Positions 1 to 8,324 of a stretch of DNA of 21,938 bases are shown here, piece after piece. Numbering within the stretch: the stretch's first letter is position 1; each line of letters begins with the position of its first letter. The notes beneath the pieces were generated by a model. The model was not told the origin of the DNA, did no database searches, and saw only the letters and a program-made list of their open reading frames with translations. A program made the translations under genes and the position numbers. The DNA is from an uncultured Phaeodactylibacter sp. (GTDB lineage Bacteria; Bacteroidota; Bacteroidia; Chitinophagales; Saprospiraceae): NCBI GenBank assembly GCA_913062745.1, contig CAJXXJ010000002.1, forward strand, positions 1 to 21,938, given 5' to 3'.

Positions 1-321
1 CTGCAGCTGCCGGCCCATCTCGATCCGCAGAGGGATGCCGGGCACGATAGCCACCCGTTCTATCTCAGCCTCCACCGGCTGTTGGTTGCTGTACTCCGTT
101 GCGGCATTGCCATCCACAGAGAGCTTTTGCAGAGGATAGTGCTGCCACTCCACCCGCACTTCCGCGGGCGATCCGTTGTCGGAGCCCTCAAATTCGCCGG
201 TCTGCCACTGCCGGCAGAGCATCCAGTAGGGGTCATAGATGCGGTTGCCCAGGTTTTCGTCAAATCGCTCGCTGCGGGCACGCAGTTCCAGTCGGTTGTA
301 AACTACAGGCTTGTCAGGCAT
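1..321 (-). CDS. Conserved protein of unknown function, N-terminal 107 residues only (fourth gene of giant-protein operon)
   Basis: The reading frame is open from an ATG at 321 to the left edge, so only the first 107 residues are visible. It begins MPDKPVVYNRLELRARSERF and contains the striking block YDPYWMLCRQWQTGEFEG at about residues 29-46, followed by SDNGSPAEVRVEW. From memory, a 'DPxWxLxRQWQxGEFxGxDxGSP' block marks a family of bacterial hypothetical proteins usually several hundred residues long; no function is known to me. The start overlaps the stop of the preceding gene by 8 nt (ATGCCTGA), which implies translational coupling and membership in the same operon. There is no signal peptide. 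Calling this a real gene rests on the coupling, the family-like motif and the absence of stops over the whole visible stretch. Its function cannot be inferred from what is visible. Confidence 0.8.
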   Translation of the reverse strand, partial: MPDKPVVYNRLELRARSERFDENLGNRIYDPYWMLCRQWQTGEFEGSDNGSPAEVRVEWQHYPLQKLSVDGNAATEYSNQQPVEAEIERVAIVPGIPLRIEMGRQLQ

Positions 322-3300
322 CGTCTTCAGGGTTAAGATTGACAATATTACCGAGGTCGGCACCATTCAGGTCTTCTTCGGAAAGGTCCAGGCCGGGCTC
401 CTGCAAAATAGTGCGTGGCTCGTCCGGCATGGGCCCGAATTTTAGGCTTGTTTTTTCTGACTCTTCTGAGGTATAAACCGGGCCCAGCACGGCGGGCAGT
501 ACCTGGTCCAAATATGAGTTTCTGAGCAGGTCGGGGTCTACGGCCCGCAGTTTTGCCAGGTGAAGGTTATCCAGCACCACGCGCTGCAGGGTATCCCAAT
601 CCCATTTGTTTTCTTCCGAAAGGGTCATACCGAGCAGCACCACATTGGGGGCTTCTGTATCCGGCTGGTCGTACTGCAAAGCTATGCCAGTAGTGGCTTC
701 CGGTTCCGGTATTAGCTCTTGCCATTCATCTACGAGCAGGCCAGAAAAAGTTGCATCATCAAGGTCAAAATCAGTCTGCAATTCCAGCGTCATCGCCATC
801 GTGTCACCGTGGGGCACGAAGTCTCCGTATTCCTGGCCCACCCAGGGGCCGGAGGTCCCATCCCGGAAGGGCAATTGCAGCAATTGGTAACCAGCCCGTT
901 CTTTAGTGCCGCCGAATAGCTCGGCCAGCATATCGGCCCGGTAGTAGAGGTCCATCTTCGGACGAAGGGGTGCCTGCGTTTGAATCCACCGCTCTACGGC
1001 GAAATCCTGCATGGAATGCTGCAGCCTGTCATCAGCCAGCGACTGGGCAACGGCGGTGGGGTTGGGCAGGCGGAAATCCGGATAAATCCGGTAAAAGCGG
1101 CCGAAAAGCAAGGCTGTTATTTCTTCGAGTAGTTCCGTTTCCCGGGCGGCATCAGCGCCATCTATTGTTGGCGGTTGCTGCAACAAACCGGAGAGCGGCT
1201 GCGACTGGCTGCCGCTCCATGCGTCCTGGGCTTGAGCCATACGGGCGCGGGCATCCTCCAAGATATTTCGGCAGCGCCGTATTTCCTGGTCCAGGGTTAG
1301 CTGGTCCAGCCGTTCTATGGCAACCGGAACAGCCTTCACCCAGCCTAAGCCAGCGTAGTAAAAGGTCAGTTCCTGCAGGCGCTCAATACGGTTAGCGATC
1401 TCTTGCTCGTAGGCGAGTGCCTCCTCTGCCGAAGCTGGCGTTTGCGCCAGGGTGGCCTCGGCCTTCTCCAATGCTGTCTGCAGGAGCTGCTCATTTTTTT
1501 CCATCTCCATAACGACCACCCGCAACTGTCGGCGCAGGAATTCCGGTGCCCAAAACTGGCCGACCTGTTCCGCAGCTTCATCATTGGCCGTCAGGAAGTC
1601 TTCTGGCCGCAGGCTGCGGGTCTCCAGCAACAATTTGCCCAGCCCGGCAGCCAGGGGCTCTACGGCAAAGAGGGTGTAGTCGCTCGCATCGAAGCCGGTA
1701 CGGTCCCGCTCCAATACCTGCACCCGGGTGGTGATGGGCAGGCCCTGCTGCTGACGGACCACCCGCTCGATGCGGTACTGCAATTCGCTGGTATCCGGGT
1801 TTTCCCGCTGCAGGTGCATCATGTAAACGAGGTCAATGGGCTCAATGAGCAGGTGCCGCAATGGAAGGGTATGCTGCCTGGTCGTTGGGGCCTCTGCTCC
1901 GTTTTCCTCCTGCCACTGCACACGGACCTTAATAAAGCTCAGGTCGGGCAGCTTGTCGAACAGCCAACGGTTGATTTTGGAGCCTACCACCGCTCGCGGA
2001 GACAGTGGGGCACCACCAGTAACCGGCAGTGGGCTGTGCTGTAAGATGACGCCCATGCGCAGGCTGAGCGGCAGGCTGCTGCGGGGCTGGTCGACAATTT
2101 CCGGACGGGTGGGCTGCTCCCCGTCTGTCATGGCGTCCAGCGCTGCTTTTGCCCGGTCAGTTTGTCCGTCTACCAACTGGTACACGCCTTCCGCAGCAAG
2201 TAAGTCCCTGACGCTATCCAATTGCTCAGCCAGCCGGTTCAAGAAGGGCTGCAGCGCGTCTTGGTCTTCCGGATTAGTAACTACCCCCTTCCAGTCGGGA
2301 GCTTCGTCCAGCAGCCGCAGGGCATCAATAACATGTTGTGATTGGTCTTCCTCGGTTTCCGGGGCGCTTTCCTGCTCATTAGCCACCAGCGGGATAACGG
2401 CAAATCGGTAGCGCTCGCGCAAGTCCTGAATGTAGCGGGCCAAAGCAGGTACTCCGGTACTGTCGCGGTACTCCTGCATTGACCGTTCCAGCCGGTAGCC
2501 GAGTACTGCTGAAAGGTCTTGCCCGTTGCGGACGCCCTCCAGTATGAACAAAGCGTCTTTTACCCGCCCGGCGCTCAGGTCGACGGCAAACATATTTTCC
2601 CCGCTTCCGCTTGAGCGATTGGATTGAAAACCGCTGCGGAGTACGGCAGCAGCAGAGGCGTGCCGCAGAGAAGGGGCAGGTATATACTCTGCCTGCTGTA
2701 GAGTGCTTCCCCGGGGACGGAGGTGCTCCACATACCCCCAGGCACCCAGCTGAAGGCCTGCCTGCCCATCCTGCTCCCGCATGTTGTGCAGGCGTTTAGC
2801 AGCATAACTGCCGAGCCAGGCATCCAGGCGGTAGGTACAGCAATCCAGATGCTCTTGCACCATTCGTTTTAATTCCACGGGTGGTATTGCCGCTATCCTT
2901 TCGAGCTGCTCCTGCGTGCTTCCGTAGGGTGTTTCCCCACCGCCTTCTTCCCAGTCGAAGACAGTGAGGCGATACCGCAGCAAGTGGTACAGAAGCGCGT
3001 AGGGCTTTTCCCCGGCAGGTTCCTGGGGCTTATTTTGCAGGAAACTTTGGCTCTGCTCAGAAAGCCACTGCAGGTAGTTGACCTCTTTGTTCTCAAGCGG
3101 GGGAATAGCGGCGCCTTGCAGGCCTACCACCACGTCTTCGTCTGCCCCTTCCACCAGCTGGTTTTTCTCGCCGTCTTCTTCATCAGTTTCTACCTTTACA
3201 TAAAGTATGGGCCGGGCTTGTTTTTCGTAGAGCAATGCCTCAAAATTTTCTATATCCTTCAGGCTCTCGGGCAATTGCTCCATCAGTTTTGCCAGTTCTT

Positions 3301-4849
3301 CTTCACTGCGGGGCGCTTTGGGGCCGCCCGAAAGATCGACCTTGAATAAGTCCGCTACTGTACCTTCAGCTATGGCATCTTTCCGGACTGCGAAACGGTA
3401 TCGGTAGGCGGCACTCGTAGGGTGCAACTGGAGGATGGCCAGCAGCCGCAGCTGTGCTTCCCGTGGGCTGATGCCCCGTTCTAAATGGGGAACTTCCGCC
3501 AACTTACTGCTATACCAATGGTGCAGGGGCCAAAGCACATCCTTCCAAAGCGTGCGCAGGAATGGCTCTTCCGGAAACGGATCATTGTCAATTATCTGTG
3601 AAAGGGGCAGAGCCGGCAGAAAGCCGTAGGGTTGGTCATCAATGCGGAGGGCAGGCAAATGGCCTCTTCCGCTTACCCATTCGCAGAAATGGTCTCGCAG
3701 GCTGTTTTTGATTTGGCCCGCAGTGCCTGGCAGCCAAAAATCGAGGGCATTCCCAATTGTGGCATCAAAAAGCAAACGATGGACCAACCTGGCATCCTGA
3801 ATACTGGTGGACGCTTCGGAATGCAGGCCGGAAAGGAAGCCTTGCCCCAGCCCCAGTGCCTGTTCCAATAAGGTGGTATCGGTGCGGGCGGCTGGGTCCG
3901 CATCGCCCTCTGTCTTTGGAAGGCTGTCCTCCGGCTTGAGGTCCTCCGGCCCTATTTGAGCATCTGCCTCCCGGGTGTTGTTGGTGGGTACCCCGACGGG
4001 TGCCAGGTCCATCCCGCCTACTTTGTAGCGGTGATTGGCAAGCAGTTGGCTAAAATCCTCTTTGGTGAAGCCAGGGTTCCAGCCGAGGACCAGCAGAGAT
4101 TGTATTTCTTCACCGGGTGCCCATGCTTCCAGTGGTATGCGGATGCCCATCCCGATTTCTACTGCTTTTGAAAAATCAGCCATCCAGCGAATAGCCTCCG
4201 GCATGCGCAGCCCGGATGCCTCGTCGGCAAAATCATCCTGGCCATTGGGGTCCAGGCCCAAAATAAGAGCGCCATCGTCGGTCTTTTGGATAGGGTTGCC
4301 TGCAAATTGCGAACGTTGACCGCCCCGCTGTAAACTGACGATAAAGCGGGTGGGCAGTAGATAGGTTCGGGCGGCTTTGTTCCAACTGTCGGTAGCTAAA
4401 TTGCCCATCTCCAAGACGGGCTCGCTGGCGGGAAAGTCGGCTATACCATCCACCCCTTCCGGCTTTGTTTCTTGTAAAACGTAGCGGGCACGCACGGGGC
4501 CGTAATCTTCAGCCAGGCTTCGCCAGGCGCCTTCTTGTATATGCTCCCGGCCGCTGTCGTTACGGTTTTCGTAAAGTGTAGACCAGTAGCGCTTTGCAGC
4601 GTCGAATTCGTCTTCCGTCAGCTCTTCTTCGTGAGTGTGCACGAAGATGTCATCCGGGTAGATACGCACCCACAATTCTACCGGGCTGGCCTCAGTGGGT
4701 TCCGGCATAGGCTTCCCGCTCTCCAATGCCGATACCATCCCGGCATCCGCGAAACGGGTCTGCAGCTTTACCGGCAACAGGGCAAAGGGTGCTTTGGGGT
4801 TCAGGCCCGCCAGCTCAGCATCGAGCGTTTCTGTCTGTATATTGCTCAT
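314..4849 (-). CDS. Giant conserved protein of unknown function, 1511 aa (third gene of operon)
   Basis: This is a soluble-looking protein without signal peptide or membrane segments. I chose the ATG at 4849 (MSNIQTETLDAEL) over the ATG at 4885. It lies 1 nt after the stop of the upstream gene and is preceded by an AAAGGAAG Shine-Dalgarno-like sequence; the longer start would overlap the upstream gene by 35 nt. Blocks I recognise from large hypothetical proteins elsewhere are LWVRIYPDDIFVHTHEEELT (about residue 58), GVPTNNT (about 290), LPALRIDDQPYGFLPALPLS (about 398), RLDAWLGSYAAKRLHNMRE (about 672), YIPAPSLRHASAAAVLRSGF (about 721), VLGYRLERSMQEYR (about 781) and LHLAKLRAVDPDLL (about 1428). 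Residues about 1113-1212 are rich in heptad-like Leu/Glu/Ala and probably helical or coiled coil. An acidic, Pro-rich linker lies near 300-325. No catalytic signature is visible. A structural or scaffold role is inference only. Confidence 0.93.
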   Translation of the reverse strand: MSNIQTETLDAELAGLNPKAPFALLPVKLQTRFADAGMVSALESGKPMPEPTEASPVELWVRIYPDDIFVHTHEEELTEDEFDAAKRYWSTLYENRNDSGREHIQEGAWRSLAEDYGPVRARYVLQETKPEGVDGIADFPASEPVLEMGNLATDSWNKAARTYLLPTRFIVSLQRGGQRSQFAGNPIQKTDDGALILGLDPNGQDDFADEASGLRMPEAIRWMADFSKAVEIGMGIRIPLEAWAPGEEIQSLLVLGWNPGFTKEDFSQLLANHRYKVGGMDLAPVGVPTNNTREADAQIGPEDLKPEDSLPKTEGDADPAARTDTTLLEQALGLGQGFLSGLHSEASTSIQDARLVHRLLFDATIGNALDFWLPGTAGQIKNSLRDHFCEWVSGRGHLPALRIDDQPYGFLPALPLSQIIDNDPFPEEPFLRTLWKDVLWPLHHWYSSKLAEVPHLERGISPREAQLRLLAILQLHPTSAAYRYRFAVRKDAIAEGTVADLFKVDLSGGPKAPRSEEELAKLMEQLPESLKDIENFEALLYEKQARPILYVKVETDEEDGEKNQLVEGADEDVVVGLQGAAIPPLENKEVNYLQWLSEQSQSFLQNKPQEPAGEKPYALLYHLLRYRLTVFDWEEGGGETPYGSTQEQLERIAAIPPVELKRMVQEHLDCCTYRLDAWLGSYAAKRLHNMREQDGQAGLQLGAWGYVEHLRPRGSTLQQAEYIPAPSLRHASAAAVLRSGFQSNRSSGSGENMFAVDLSAGRVKDALFILEGVRNGQDLSAVLGYRLERSMQEYRDSTGVPALARYIQDLRERYRFAVIPLVANEQESAPETEEDQSQHVIDALRLLDEAPDWKGVVTNPEDQDALQPFLNRLAEQLDSVRDLLAAEGVYQLVDGQTDRAKAALDAMTDGEQPTRPEIVDQPRSSLPLSLRMGVILQHSPLPVTGGAPLSPRAVVGSKINRWLFDKLPDLSFIKVRVQWQEENGAEAPTTRQHTLPLRHLLIEPIDLVYMMHLQRENPDTSELQYRIERVVRQQQGLPITTRVQVLERDRTGFDASDYTLFAVEPLAAGLGKLLLETRSLRPEDFLTANDEAAEQVGQFWAPEFLRRQLRVVVMEMEKNEQLLQTALEKAEATLAQTPASAEEALAYEQEIANRIERLQELTFYYAGLGWVKAVPVAIERLDQLTLDQEIRRCRNILEDARARMAQAQDAWSGSQSQPLSGLLQQPPTIDGADAARETELLEEITALLFGRFYRIYPDFRLPNPTAVAQSLADDRLQHSMQDFAVERWIQTQAPLRPKMDLYYRADMLAELFGGTKERAGYQLLQLPFRDGTSGPWVGQEYGDFVPHGDTMAMTLELQTDFDLDDATFSGLLVDEWQELIPEPEATTGIALQYDQPDTEAPNVVLLGMTLSEENKWDWDTLQRVVLDNLHLAKLRAVDPDLLRNSYLDQVLPAVLGPVYTSEESEKTSLKFGPMPDEPRTILQEPGLDLSEEDLNGADLGNIVNLNPEDDA

Positions 4850-4850
4850 G

Positions 4851-7800
4851 TTACGCTTCCTTTTGTTTGACCATATCGGATGCATGCACTGCCGCCCGGA
4901 ATGGAAGTTGCAACAAGATGGCAGCGGTATGGGCGCTGTTGCGTTTCCAGGTAAACTCCGGGCTGCCCGGTTCCGCCCTCAGGGTCTTTGCGCCAATGGA
5001 TTTTAGGCTTAAATAGTGTTCATCTTTATGCTCCGCCCCGTCTATGTGTTTCCAGGTCAGATCGTTCCACTGAGTGAGCTCGTCAAGCTTGTATTCTTCG
5101 TCCTCCTGCCCGATATCAAGGCCGAAACGGGGTTCGCCCGGCCGTTCCTGCACGATAAAGAACCATCCGGGGTCACTTCCCTGCCCGATGGCCTCTTCCG
5201 CCGAGATTTGGAAACCGAAGAAGGAAATCTCCGGGTCAATCTTGGCTTGAAAAATTGGCATCTTGCGTTCTCTGTCGCCCCTGCCTTCTGTCAAGCCCCG
5301 GGGCGGGGTGTCGCTTGCTGCTTTTTGCATGTATACCAAGGCATTAGGGAACTTCTTAAGCAGTTCGCTACGGATGACAAAAACGAGTTGTGGTTCATCA
5401 TTCGTGGGCCCAGGCCGGGCGCTGCTGAAGTTATCGCCCAGTGGCTTGTCGATGTCGGTAAGCTTGCCGATGTCAGGCGGCGGAAGGGTCGTCTTCAGGT
5501 TGTCCGTGTCATCCCAAAAAGTGCGGAAGTAGCTGCCCCGCTGATCAGTAGGAAACTCGCGCCACAGCAGCTCGCGTGCCATTTCGTGGTTGAGCCCGAT
5601 CAGATAGGATTCGATAAAACGTCGGTTGACTTCCAGAAGAGAGAATGTATCCATCGGGATGAGCTGCACGTTGGGCAGCATCAGTTCGGAGGAAATCTCT
5701 GCCAGGGCTTCGTAGGTCGCCTCTTTAAATTCCGGATAGGTGATCAGCGAGCGGGTACGGGAATCTACAGGAGCAATGGCTGCTCGCGTATTGACTTTCA
5801 TGGCCTGCCGCAATCGGGTATTGTGGGCGAGGTCGGGGCTGATGTAGTGCCCCACATCCGACTTGAGTTCAGCGGTAGTTACCGTGACCTGCTGTGGCGG
5901 ATCTTCATCGGATATGGAAGCTGCAGGTATTTTTTTAAAATTATCTGCGCCCGCATTGAGCTCTTCCCAGGGGCGGGTCGCCCATGGGTCAAAAGCTTCA
6001 GGAGTACCCTCCTGAATTTTAAACGATACGTCCTCAAAGTTCTTCCCCAGCTCTATCACAGCGTCGTTCAGCTCCCGCGTGCCGGTAGCCCGGCGAAGCA
6101 CGGGCCCGGTGACGCGTGCCACTTTGCGGTAGTCCTGCCGCAGGACGGCAGTGGGGAGTTCGAGTATAGACAGACGGTTGATCTTGCGCTTCAATTCTTC
6201 GATCTTGCCTTCTATTTTCCGGATGTCATCCTCGGCTTCGCCTTCCCGTTTATTCAGGTCAATCATCTCCTGCTCCAGGACGGGCAGTGCATCTTTTGCG
6301 GCATCTCTGGCATTTTCTAACCGTTCAACCTCTCTATCTTTTTCTTCCTTCTCCGCCTCAAGGGCCGCCAGGTCTTCTGGCAGCTCATCTCGTTCCGTTT
6401 GGGCTTTTTTAAAATCTTCTTCCTTCTCGTCAATTTTTTGCTGTATACCGGGCTTATCCGCATCCTGGGCTTGTGCTAAATCGTTCTTGAGATTTCGGAT
6501 ATCCTCTTCCAGGCTGGAAATCACTCTTTCCAAACGCTCTATATCCTCGATTTGCCTATCCAATATTTCGATTCGGTCTTCCAATTCAGGCAATCTATCG
6601 TTAGCCTCCTGGATGGCGGCCCTGGCCTCGTCAATCTCCCTCTGTTTGTCCGCTATTTGTTGCTGAATTTCCTTCAGCCGGGCTTTTGCTTTTTTAAGCT
6701 TTTCCCGTTCTTCTTTCAGGTCCCCCCGTATCACGTCTTCATTGTCAAACATGACCGCTGTTTTCACTTTACGCTGCCGGATGGCTTGCCGGACTGCCTG
6801 CCCGGCTAAGCCCGAGTTGGAGTAGGGCGAGCGGCTATGCATACTGGAAGTGAAAGCAGTAAAAGTACTGTCGTCCATGCCATTGAAATATTGCTCCTGC
6901 AGCCTCCGGTCTGTCTCCGCCGAAAAGCGCGCCCGCCGGATGAGCCGCTGTGCCTCGAGTATGTCGGCGGCCTGCTCCCAGGCACGGTCCATATAGGCAT
7001 CCTGGTTTTTACGGACTACCAAAGCGCCAAAGCCGGCGGCAATGCGGTTGCGCGGGTCCAGGTTCAATTCCCGGAACCACGGTTTGTCGGGATCCATGCC
7101 CACTCTGGTTTTACCGGCTGGCCACTGCCCGTAAAGCGGCGGGGTAACGAAAGGGTCATCCGCAGTGCCATCCGTATAAAGGGTTTGGTCCGGGGAGTTT
7201 TCCGCCCCTGCCTCTGAGGGGTCATTGAGGTTGAGGATTTCCTGCAGGCCGTTGATGAAAGCCCCTGCTTCTGTTTTGTTGAGGAAGTCCAGCCGGCCTT
7301 CATCGGCATTGAGTATCTGCAAGGCCCCCTCCACCTTAAGTAGGTCGTCCTCCTTTTCTGCCCGGTAGGAAAGCTCATAGCCTGCTTCCTGTGCATCCAC
7401 CGGCCTTTGCCCGACGGGAAGTCCCGTTCTGCGGGCTTCGATGCGGCGCACCAGGTATTCGAAGTCTTCCAGGTCGCTCGTTTGGAAGCTCCATTCGTAG
7501 TAGACTGGCCAAAGGTTGTTATACTCATTTTCCTTTTGATGCCCCCAGGAATTGGCCTGAATATCCTCGCTAAGGATACGGTCAGCGGACGCACCCAGGC
7601 CTGCCAGCCTTCCTTGCTCAAAGGCCGGCAATAAAAAGGCTGTGTAGCGGGTATTGGCTCGCAGTCGACGGGGGCAAAGCAGGCGGGAAGATGCCAGGTT
7701 GGGGTTTTCCTCTACCAGGGCTTGCAGACTGGCAGCTTTATCAGCTCCATCAAGGGGGCGGTTGGCGTGCACATGAGCCCAGGCCCAGGTTTCATCTGCT

Positions 7801-8324
7801 GGCGGAAACGGTATACTGCCTGGTGTTTTAGCAGCAATCGCCGGCAGCGGGGCTCCCGGCAGAAAGCGGCGTTCGAACTCATCTTCTTCCAGCGCCAGCA
7901 AGAGGAGCCAGGGGCGAAGCTTTTCGTTGTTTTCGCTGGCTGGTGAATAGCGCCAGGGGAAATCCTCCTCGTAAAATTCGATGTAGGGCAGGTAGTTGGG
8001 CTCAAAATTGCCGACCCCTGGGCGGGGTTCCGTTTTGACCACCGCCCCGCCTTTAATGCCGGTAACATCTCCGGGGCCAAGAATTTCCACGCTTTTGTGG
8101 ACAAGCTTATTGGATTTGTCAGGCTGCTCCGCGCTGCTGGCTGTGCCCTCAATTTCGCTTAAGTTAAACCGGCGCACCGGCATGCCGTAAATGGTCAGGC
8201 TGATGTCCACTGTAGGCCGGCCCGTTTTGTTGCTGAGCTGTTTGCCCAGTTCATCCTTTTCGTTGATCCGCTCGCTGATGCCCTGCCGCAGCCAGGGCAG
8301 GAATTCGTAATTGGCTAAATTCAT
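4851..8324 (-). CDS. Giant conserved protein of unknown function with central coiled-coil hairpin, 1157 aa (second gene of operon)
   Basis: The start at 8324 shares ATGA with the stop of the upstream gene, which fixes it well. There is no signal peptide. Blocks that look family-conserved are NYEFLPWLRQGISERI at the N-terminus, GPGDVTGIKGGAVVKTEPRP and FEPNYLPYIEFYEEDFPWRY (about residues 80-125), SRLLCPRRLRANTRYTAFLL (about 213), VYYEWSFQTSDLEDFEYLVR (about 274), NRRFIESYLIGLNHEMAREL and LLWREFPTDQRGSYFRTFWD (about 905-940), IRSELLKKFPNALVYMQKA (about 985), and GWFFIVQERPGEPRFGLD near 1070. Residues about 535-718 are an almost uninterrupted, highly charged coiled coil that splits the conserved parts. 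From memory, the flanking blocks recur in hypothetical proteins of other bacteria next to homologues of the following gene. Function is unknown; no enzyme motif was seen. Confidence 0.94.
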   Translation of the reverse strand: MNLANYEFLPWLRQGISERINEKDELGKQLSNKTGRPTVDISLTIYGMPVRRFNLSEIEGTASSAEQPDKSNKLVHKSVEILGPGDVTGIKGGAVVKTEPRPGVGNFEPNYLPYIEFYEEDFPWRYSPASENNEKLRPWLLLLALEEDEFERRFLPGAPLPAIAAKTPGSIPFPPADETWAWAHVHANRPLDGADKAASLQALVEENPNLASSRLLCPRRLRANTRYTAFLLPAFEQGRLAGLGASADRILSEDIQANSWGHQKENEYNNLWPVYYEWSFQTSDLEDFEYLVRRIEARRTGLPVGQRPVDAQEAGYELSYRAEKEDDLLKVEGALQILNADEGRLDFLNKTEAGAFINGLQEILNLNDPSEAGAENSPDQTLYTDGTADDPFVTPPLYGQWPAGKTRVGMDPDKPWFRELNLDPRNRIAAGFGALVVRKNQDAYMDRAWEQAADILEAQRLIRRARFSAETDRRLQEQYFNGMDDSTFTAFTSSMHSRSPYSNSGLAGQAVRQAIRQRKVKTAVMFDNEDVIRGDLKEEREKLKKAKARLKEIQQQIADKQREIDEARAAIQEANDRLPELEDRIEILDRQIEDIERLERVISSLEEDIRNLKNDLAQAQDADKPGIQQKIDEKEEDFKKAQTERDELPEDLAALEAEKEEKDREVERLENARDAAKDALPVLEQEMIDLNKREGEAEDDIRKIEGKIEELKRKINRLSILELPTAVLRQDYRKVARVTGPVLRRATGTRELNDAVIELGKNFEDVSFKIQEGTPEAFDPWATRPWEELNAGADNFKKIPAASISDEDPPQQVTVTTAELKSDVGHYISPDLAHNTRLRQAMKVNTRAAIAPVDSRTRSLITYPEFKEATYEALAEISSELMLPNVQLIPMDTFSLLEVNRRFIESYLIGLNHEMARELLWREFPTDQRGSYFRTFWDDTDNLKTTLPPPDIGKLTDIDKPLGDNFSSARPGPTNDEPQLVFVIRSELLKKFPNALVYMQKAASDTPPRGLTEGRGDRERKMPIFQAKIDPEISFFGFQISAEEAIGQGSDPGWFFIVQERPGEPRFGLDIGQEDEEYKLDELTQWNDLTWKHIDGAEHKDEHYLSLKSIGAKTLRAEPGSPEFTWKRNSAHTAAILLQLPFRAAVHASDMVKQKEA
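6171..6722 (-). other. Coiled-coil hairpin domain inside the 1157-aa protein
   Basis: This stretch encodes residues about 535-718 of the 1157-residue protein. It consists almost only of Glu, Lys, Arg, Asp, Gln, Leu, Ile and Ala in heptad-like spacing. A single Pro-Gly (DADKPG, residues about 621-626) divides it into two arms of about 92 residues each. That symmetry suggests an antiparallel coiled-coil hairpin with the PG turn at its tip. Isolated prolines in LPEL, LPED and LPVL contexts may kink or cap shorter helices within the arms. The boundaries and symmetry are read from the sequence; the fold is inferred. Confidence 0.75.

Noticed and set aside
5016..6320. A 434-codon plus-strand open frame opposite the 1157-aa gene.
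   Set aside because: It shadows conserved coding blocks on the minus strand, shows no domain or ribosome binding site, and its composition matches a reverse-complement artefact.
6151..6666. A Ser-rich 171-codon plus-strand frame.
   Set aside because: It is the reverse complement of the Glu/Lys/Leu-rich coiled coil; the low-complexity Ser/Arg/Phe composition is a by-product.
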